A DNA stretch of 64,000 nt from Opisthorchis felineus (taxonomy: Eukaryota > Platyhelminthes > Trematoda > Opisthorchiida > Opisthorchiidae), in contig SJOL01007009.1 in assembly GCA_004794785.1 (NCBI GenBank), positions 62,001 through 126,000 of the forward strand, written 5' to 3'. The position numbers and the translations under genes are program-made. The notes beneath the pieces are model-generated. The model saw nothing but the letters and a program-made list of their open reading frames with translations, did not search any database and was not told the origin of the DNA. Shown here piece by piece: positions 12,601 through 21,600 of this stretch; the first letter of the stretch is position 1, and every line of letters begins with the position of its first letter.

Positions 12601-15600
12601 AATTCCTGAGCCTATCGGACAACAAGTGCCTGGCTGAACTCTTCAGGATGGGGTCTTCTATCTTCACAGGGCAGAGTAATGTTAACCACAGAACCACAAT
12701 GTAGCCTTCTTGTCCACACATACATACATATACATGTACAAACCGTGATTACACTGCAGCCTCAAGGTACATTTCCGTAGTAATGTAAAACTATATGACC
12801 AAAAAAATTTTGATAACACATGGGAACTGGGAACTAGTAGAAACGCCCTGAAAGAATAAAGCTGCTGTGGTCAGTTCATTTCGCTGAAAACAAAACAGAA
12901 CCAGTCAAAGCTAACCACCAGTTTCTAGTTATACCTTTCAAAGTTAACTCGACGACCGGAATATTATTCAGAAGTCTTTCTACAGCTGAAAGATCTACAT
13001 CACAAGTCACTAAGTTTTGACTGTTTTCAGCTTCATCTGTTCCACGCCTGGAAGATAGGGACAACTTGACGATGGTGTTCACTTCGGTAGTCGCATCCAA
13101 TACCATTTACGTTGTTCGTACTGTTCAGTGCTTCTCTAAGCGGACTACTGAACACCAACTTGTGACGTGAGACCAACATTCAGAGTACTGCATACATTAG
13201 TGGGACTGACCGAAGACCTTAAACCGGGACAAAATGCGTCTGTCTGGTCGAATACAGAGGCTGTGGGATGACTCACAGTCTGCCTACGCTGAAATCAATT
13301 TCTAGGTTACGGCTTCACTCGGGAGCCATATGCTCGAGAAAGGGCATAAGTCTGGGTTGCAATCGTCGTTAAATGTCGCTAAGAATAGGGGTCGGTCAAA
13401 CCGACTCAGGTTTCTTGAAGCGATGTTGATCGGTCGATGAAAGCAGTTGTTATACTAAAGTACCTCGCAGTAATCTTGAGGTGCGAGGACGTTTTTGACT
13501 GAATTACGGAAGAAAGAATTTCTGTGCAATTCATATAATCCTTATCATAATTTGTTATTTCATTCTGCTCTAATTGTTTACAGCTGCAAGGAGCGTGAGA
13601 AATGATATCATCTGACGACTACGTTGTTTGCTTTGCACTCTCCAAAACCGCGCGGCCGACGCTGTTAGTCGGGACCTAGCATTTCGGATCGTGCATGAAA
13701 CTCCAGGAAATCGGTCCACAACGGTTAAGATTACGTAAGCAGGCAATTAATGAAGCTATCGTGACTAGAATTTTCGCACACTAAGTGCACGAAAGAAAAT
13801 TTCTCCAGTCCATCCAGGTGGACTGACCTAGGGTTCCCAGCTAGTCCGATGACAGCACACACCAGACCACATCTTCAGCATAACTCAAACAACTATCTGT
13901 GTATTACACGTCCAACTACCTTTATGCCTTCCTAATGTAGGTTGTTCACTTTTACTGCGTTTAACCCTAGCTTTAATCTGTACCTTCCAGGAAGTCAACG
14001 AAAACACTGAATCGAAAACAATATGCTCTTACACTGTGAAAGGTAACAAACATGGGGATTGAGTTCTGACCACAATTGCCCCGTTATAAAACAACCACCG
14101 ATTTTTTCATTTAAAGTTATCTATATGCAAAATTCGATAGACCGAAATTTAACGTGACTGTATTTATAAGAAAACAGGCGAAAGTTTGCACCATGCTGAG
14201 AAAAATTCGACAAATACATGCCGATGTTCCATAACTGACTTAGTTCCAGCTTACGAAAAGATGCTAGTAAATCATGGCTAGGTTCAGCTAAACAACATAC
14301 GCTGAGAGCAAAACTCACTTGAGCTACCACCTCATTTGCTTTTCGGTCCAGTTCTGCTTCTAGTTTATCGAACTCGCCCAAAAGTTGCGTTACGTTCACA
14401 CCAAATATAGCAGTCAGTTCAGATAGCGTAATGCTAGGATCCACCAGGATAGTACTAGCGCTGAAATCTGTATTCCACTGTTCAAGGTCTGCCTGCGAAT
14501 GTTAAAAGCAACACTTGTGAACAAAACATAGAAAATTCCTCGAATAGTAACCTTTCAGATCTGTATTAGTATCTTTAAGAAGGGTAATAATGGTGCATTG
14601 TAATGATAAAAATACTTTGTTACTCTGAATGACTACTGGTTCACTAATGCCAAGGAAATGATATAAAATGAGAGCAGCAAACTGAGGCACTCGTCCGGTG
14701 GAGTTAAATTAGTGTACAGTCTTGGAAATGACCAAGATCTCTTTATCCAAACAGCGCACAATTAGTGAGTGCAAGTCTGATATTTGCGAGTGCTTTACCA
14801 AGGGATACTCGCACTTGAATCTAAGCCATATGCCTGAGTGTCTGTGGCTAAGGTTTCGTTCTTTACCGCTACAAAGACGTAAATCTCTGCAGTTACACCA
14901 GGTTTCACCAGAATCCCGAATCAGCTTTGGTCCAGACTACACAACAATGGATTTTCGAAATCATGGTTAAGTTCGATCTCAAACATGTCACAGCTGATCA
15001 TTCCGATCACATAATGTACAAGTAGACCATGATAGTTCCCAAGGAAAATACATTAGACAACATATGTTCGTAAATGATGAGCACGTTTTTCATGAGTGAT
15101 TCAGCACTAACAAATTGTACTTTTTTGTAGTAAAGTCGAGCGAAATGCTTATTTCGTTCACTGTAGGCTCTGGTTGTAACTGTGTTAGGCAGATTCCATC
15201 AGAAAAATTTGATTAAGAGGCGTAACTGATCTGAACTGATCAACTCACTTTTAGTCTGGTACATTGCGTAGCCGCTCCAGGTGAGGTCACTTTAGGGCAC
15301 AACGTCTCGAAGGCCCTGCTTAGGGCGTTTTTATATCCAACGACTTTTCCTTGTAAATAAGAAATATCGGCAAGTGTTCCTTGTTGGGATTGTGCAACGA
15401 AACTGGTGACGTTCTGCAGGGTGTCGACGTCGGTTTTTAATAGGCCAACTTGATCAATCAATAACCGTGCGCCGTAGCTTTTGAGCAGTTGTTCCAGAAT
15501 ATTTCTTATCAAAATATGCAAATTTTCCTGCATGAAACGATAACAGCCGTACTGTGCATGAGTTCTTATCACGCAAAACTCATGGAGAAAATAGAGGAAG

Positions 15601-18600
15601 ACGTAAACAGGTTGTGGTCTATGACAGAGAAAGAAAGAAGGACAAGACCTTTTGCCCTTGTTGAACACTTGGAGCGTTCTTTAACTGACCGGGCGCGTAC
15701 AGTAAGGATCACGTACCTGCCAACCACACTTATGCAGCCGGATGCGTTGATAGTTTGGCCAGCCCTGGAATCTCCTAAGCTCGTTAGTTTTACTGTTCTT
15801 CTTCTAGAAACTAGTGACCATTATTCAAGATAAACGACGGTTTTATGAACAGGTAAGTACAGTTTCCGATGAACGGGCCAGGTAGCCAGTCCAAGTAACA
15901 TTCCACGTCAGGGTTATTCCTAACACAAAATGGCCATCTGCATAGGAGAATGATAAACACCATAAGATTTTCAGCACAATGAACCCAGCCATGATGCCAT
16001 CTTGTGGTAATAACTTTTACCTGAATACTTATCTGAGAAGACACAGTGTCAAAACATTCACTTTGTGTAAGCCTGATTCAATGAGTAAAATTGTGTGCTA
16101 CAAATAAAAGCAATTCCAAAATTCATATATGTATCCTCCCATGCACAACCCTTTATTCCTTTATTAATACGGTGAAATGAAATACAGCGAATGACAATAT
16201 TCTAGTAACCTAATCTGAGGCAAGCTAATGTTTCACTGAGGAGTCAGAAATAGTTCAGTGATCCACCGATTACTAGTAGGAACATCCTTCTACTGTAGAA
16301 TATGTAGGACGAGTTTCAGTTACAGAAGCTGCTCAGTTGATAACCGATCCTAACCCAAAAGCTCGCCAAGTCCATTACGATATTACCGGACGAATTCAGT
16401 ATCATTTTTGGTCGGCATGTCACATCGAACGACGTTAATGGACACTCGACACACAATGGGCGGTGCCACATAAAGTTTGCGCCGAGCCAAATATGCGGCT
16501 ACCTGGATGTCCTATGCTAGGTATATGCAAACAGATTTAAAAAACATTTTAAAATCATTGTCCCTCCACGTGCTCGAGAAGTCAAGCAGCGATCTTTACA
16601 CATATCACATCAGCTCTGTTTAATATTAGCCAATACACAGAACAGTAGATTCAGTTAGTTGTTCGTCATTTCATGGTACAGCAGTACACTAGATCGCATG
16701 ATTTGTAAACAGTATGTCCCCCGCACCCCCAGCCAGACTGCTGATGAACGTACATTCTATTACTCGAACGAAATGTCGAGAACCGATATGTTTTTCCAGT
16801 GGACAAAGAAAGTCCAGTGTTTCATGTAATTTGTAAACGATTCTCCCCAGAGACTCTATAAACAGTACCATAGTCATTTATCAACTGTTTAAACCAGTGA
16901 TAAGTGTGTGCTTCTGTAGCACAGTACCATGAAGCTGATAACTAATGAGTCATCCCAGTGATCCTTGATGAGCCCACATAAAGGTGAGAAACTCTGTATG
17001 GCAAAACATTTTGGGATCTTAACATATATTTACCTTCATACTATATGTTGTGAGTAGACCTTTGCCTTAGCTGAACCCGTCGTTTATGATATTCTTCAAA
17101 TGAATGTTTTTCACAAAAGTCGTGAGCTGTCGAAGAATTTTCAGTAACCTGACGAGTAGTGTGTGCCGTGTAGATAATCTACTGCGATATTTTGAATATC
17201 GTCTTAACTAAAACCTAAAGCGGTCTCTGTAAAGCACATTCACTTGAAAACATCATAAACGAGAGATTCAGTTGGGATTCGGTCGAGTTTATCATTAAAA
17301 CCCAGTTACCTGAGAAGTGCATTTCTCGAAATGTGTCCAATCCGGATTAGAGTTGGACATAAAGTTGACTGAAGGGAAACTCGGGAACTGCGTCTAAATG
17401 ATGAGCCAGAAGATTGACAAAACTGGCCGTGGGCTGTCGAAGATTATTCATCAATCTTATGAGTAGTGTGCTCTTACCTGATTAGGAACTTGCAGTAAAG
17501 TGCATCTTTTGATGGTTGGGCAGAATGATTTTGTCTCTCCGATAGAGCCGGCAACCCAAATAAAAAGTTTTTTAAAAATTCTTTACAGTTTAAATTCCGC
17601 AGGTGCACAGGCAGGAAAGGCCTGAAGCCGTTAAACAAAAGGGTATGTGGATCGCGATGAAGTTACTCTGGGTATGACGACCCTATCGTAACCATCCCGT
17701 CTAACCCCTATTTCACAGCATGGTAAGCACCTGGCCCCAATGAAGATGCAAGATTATTCGGCCAGATATATTTGACTGTTCAATTGTACTGTCTGAAAAA
17801 GTCAACAACCAATTGGACCTGCAAGCATGCTGATAGGCCACGGCTTCTTCAAACAGCATATTTTATCGGATATTCCATTCAAATATGAGAATTTTTGACC
17901 TGATCAACGACTATCCATAACAAGTAGGCTAGAAGTGTTTCATCACTATTTAGTTGTGTTACTTACCACTAAATCGGTTTGTACACGTTCGAGTAGAGAA
18001 CTCGTCACCGCACTTCCCTGTGTCGGCAAGTTTTGCAAAAATGAAATCGTCCCGGCAAACGCCTCTTTTATTGCTTCTTCCAACCCGATTGTCAAGCCAG
18101 TATTTGAATTTCCACTGATGGCAACCACCGCCGCATCCAGAGAGATATACACAAACGGAGTGCATAAAACGATAAACAATACTGAAACTCCAATTGCAAT
18201 CCCCAGGCCAAGGTACCATCGACTTTGTTGGACTGAAATTCCCATATGTTCCTCAAAAATGCTGCTGTTGTGTCTTTGTGGGAGTTTCTGACTTTGGGCT
18301 TCATAATGATTTTTGTCCTAGGTATGAGGTTTGCAAACAAATTCGCCGAGCGTTATTCAATAATAAACTGATCTCATTGAAACTTTTTAGAACATTATTA
18401 TCAAAGTCTTCTCTGTGCTACTCATCGCACTGGAAAGTATATACAGTGATTCATCAACCTCAGCTGATTTAATACTTTCTCGACTCAATGATTTCACTTA
18501 GTTTTATTCACTTCGACTCGAAAATGCCTAGTGAACTGTAGCAGCGCTTGCGGTTGTAATGTTTGAAATTATTATGATAGGTGAGCACGGGTAAAAGACC

Positions 18601-21600
18601 CCAAATGAATCCCATCTTTCAGTAGTTTTCAACGGCGGACGCAGACGTAACACGTTTTAAATTTCTTCTGTGATGGTTTCCGGTTATCTCATATTGTCCC
18701 AAACGAAAGTTCGTCATGCCATGTTGACAGCCGCCCAGACTTCGGGATTCAGTACATGTCTAGTTCATTGCCCTTCAGAAAATCCGTTAATAAGCTAACA
18801 GTTATTTGTTTGTGAGGGCCAATAAAAGTGCTATTACCGTTCGATTGAAATGGAGAACCAACTAATGAACCTGATCATTGGCTTGTTTGCCGGGCTAGAC
18901 AATTTAGCTGCTAGCGTCCCACCACAGACCAAGATGAAAAACAACAGGCGATTTTCAAATTAGGTTGCCCTGCTACATGCCAAGTAAACCAAACAAATGA
19001 GTTGTTGCACAGCTTCGTTATGGAGCACCGCATTGTCACTGGTTGAGCTTTGGGTAGGTATGTGTGTGTGTGCGCGTGTGCGTGTGTGCGTGTGTGTGTG
19101 TGCACGTGGCAACAGAGGTGATACCAGTCGGGCCATCTTGCCTGGTTGTGTGGCCCGATTATGTTGGTTGGTCCTGGATAGATAACATCATAATATCTTT
19201 CCCAGTTCTTAGGTGATGCACTATTCCCAGTCCTGAACAAAGTTGTGGATCATTCAGTTTACAGCTAAATACTTGTTTGCCAAAGTGCTTTGGTTCCAGC
19301 TGCTACAGCTTAGTTAATTGAAGATAAGGAGACCTGAAAAATGGGAGCCACGTGTTGGAAGCGATGGCCCAACCCGTTCAGATGGATCTGCTTATCCAGT
19401 ATGACAGGAAGTGGGAGCTATACAGTGAAGGCAATAACTCGGATGCGAAACCGCCATTGGCTGCATGACACCACCATATCTGTCAGAGTGATTTATTTAG
19501 TCCTGTGGCTCCCATCCAGGGATTTGGTAGTTACCAACGCGACTGAGTTGACTGGCTTTCGTGCTTCATTGCCACGTCATGGACTGATCACACTGGGTCA
19601 TCTACATCCTACACAAGGCTGGGCACTGAGGGCTGAGTGAGGAAACGGTCCTCTGGTATACGAAATACCTGTGGATGGTAACCAGCTGATATATCGAGGG
19701 AGAAAGAACTTTCGCGAAAGTCATCTGGCGTACTGATTTACTGTTTCCATCAGACTTCCACACGTATAGTCAGTCAAACAGGGTCTTCGAAAATCTTGCG
19801 CATCCAGCGCCACATCTTTGATCATAAATCGGGGCAGATCGAACCGTGGCATCGTACACTCTACTCTTGACAGTCAAGCTGTCATGTCGGTGCAACAAAT
19901 GCCGGAGGTTAGAAAACGGTGCCCTGGCCTTCCTAATTCGGAAAGTGATTTCGTCTCTTGCTAGACCGATGGGACTTATACAGCTGCCCAGACAGATGAA
20001 CTTATCCACCACATTTTTTGGTTCACCTGCAAATATGATGTTTGAGTTTGATCCCACCCTACCTTGCAGCAGCACCTTACATTTTACAGATGTGAAGCGC
20101 GTACCAAACTGCGCAGCGGAATTATTCGGATTACTTAAAATAGTTTGCATTTCTAAAGGGAGCGAGCGGAAGAGAGCATGATAGTAAGCAAGCACCTGCC
20201 TCAAAGTTGCTATAGGTATGCAAAGAAGACTCGAAGAGTATTTCGATTACAAGTTGAAGGGGAAGGGCTAAAGAGGATATCCATGCCTGATATCACTGTA
20301 TTTTGTGAATCCGGGGCAGAATTTGCCATTGACATGTAAGCCTCCACAGAGCCGTTATAACAGACCAGAATCTAAAAGGAATACTCTTCATCGCGACAGA
20401 CTGCCACATTTTCAGACGATCGATGGGGTCAAAAGCAGATTTCAGATCGGAAAGTAGACCATTGTTGGCCGTCGGAAAGAGTGGCTCAGTTTCCGCACTT
20501 TCCGTAAGCTGAAAGTAGAATCGATGCAACCCCGGTCTGATCAATACATAACTTGATTTCCGCGAATCTGATTCTCCCGAGGACGGATCAACCTTCGTCG
20601 GATAATGCCAGAGAACTTCTTAGAAGCCATAACCACTGGGCTGATGCCCTGGTGATTTCTGAACGATGTTCTTGCATCCTTTTTGAATATGGGAACGACA
20701 ATCAAGGCGCTCCATTCTGCTGTGTGTTCTCCTCATTCCAGACAATTACGAGTAGGGTCGTTTGGCCAGCCACAATTTACTTGCCACCATATTTGGCGAG
20801 TACGGGGTGCAAACCGTCTGATCCAGGTGTGTTGTTGCGCTGAAGCAGCGAGATTGCATGATGGATTTTTGTCGACGTTGGAGAGCTGATCTCGACGTCC
20901 CACTGAGGTTCAGTTATTCCCCCCAGAAGTTGAGTTGATGAAGTTCAGCTGAACTGTTCTCTAAAGTATTCAACCCATCGTTGAAGACGACGTTTTTTGT
21001 GAGTGGATTGAGACAGGTTCGCTTACATCCACCCTCCTTGCACCATTTGATCGGATTAGCTGGAACAGCGTGCGACTGTTCCACATTACAAACCCCTCAG
21101 TATTTCTCGGGCCTTTGCAATCCACCAGCGCCCTCTGTCAATCTTTCAAGCATTAGGTCTTTCATTATTCGGCGTTTGAGGGATTCGTGCGAACCATTAC
21201 AGTCGTTTGTTGCTGGTATGGCTTTCCTGGCTTCATTCAGAGCTGCTAATCATGACGAGATCCAGTGTTATTTTGGGCGTGCTGGCTACCTCGGTCAGAC
21301 GGTTTCAAAAGTTTCGAACATGGCCTCCTCTACCTTTCTCCAGTCATCGAGTTCTGATAGCATCTCAGCCAAATGAACTCGATAGTGTTGAGCTAGAGAG
21401 ACGCTTTGCAAGTGTTGAGCTGAATGTTTCTGTATCAACCGGTACGTTCCAGGGGGCAAGAGAATAGATATGTATACCCGCACAATGTCATGATAGGAGT
21501 CAAGCGGTATACTCTAAAGTGAACGACACTATTGTATGGAAGGTCTTTACCGGTAAACGTTTGCCACACGGTTCACCTGAGTCCACGATTCGTTTACAGT

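Noticed and set aside
12935..13106. Seventh prominin exon between exons D and E
   Set aside because: Despite good splice signals its phases fit neither neighbour, and the direct D-to-E join already gives loop 1 its usual length. Kept only as a finding.
15489..15833. Plus-strand open frame opposite prominin exon C
   Set aside because: Partly antisense to exon C and partly intron; no motif.
17935..18291. Plus-strand open frame opposite prominin exon B
   Set aside because: It is the antisense shadow of the exon; the same applies to plus-strand frames opposite exons E (8738-9019) and F (6173-6361).
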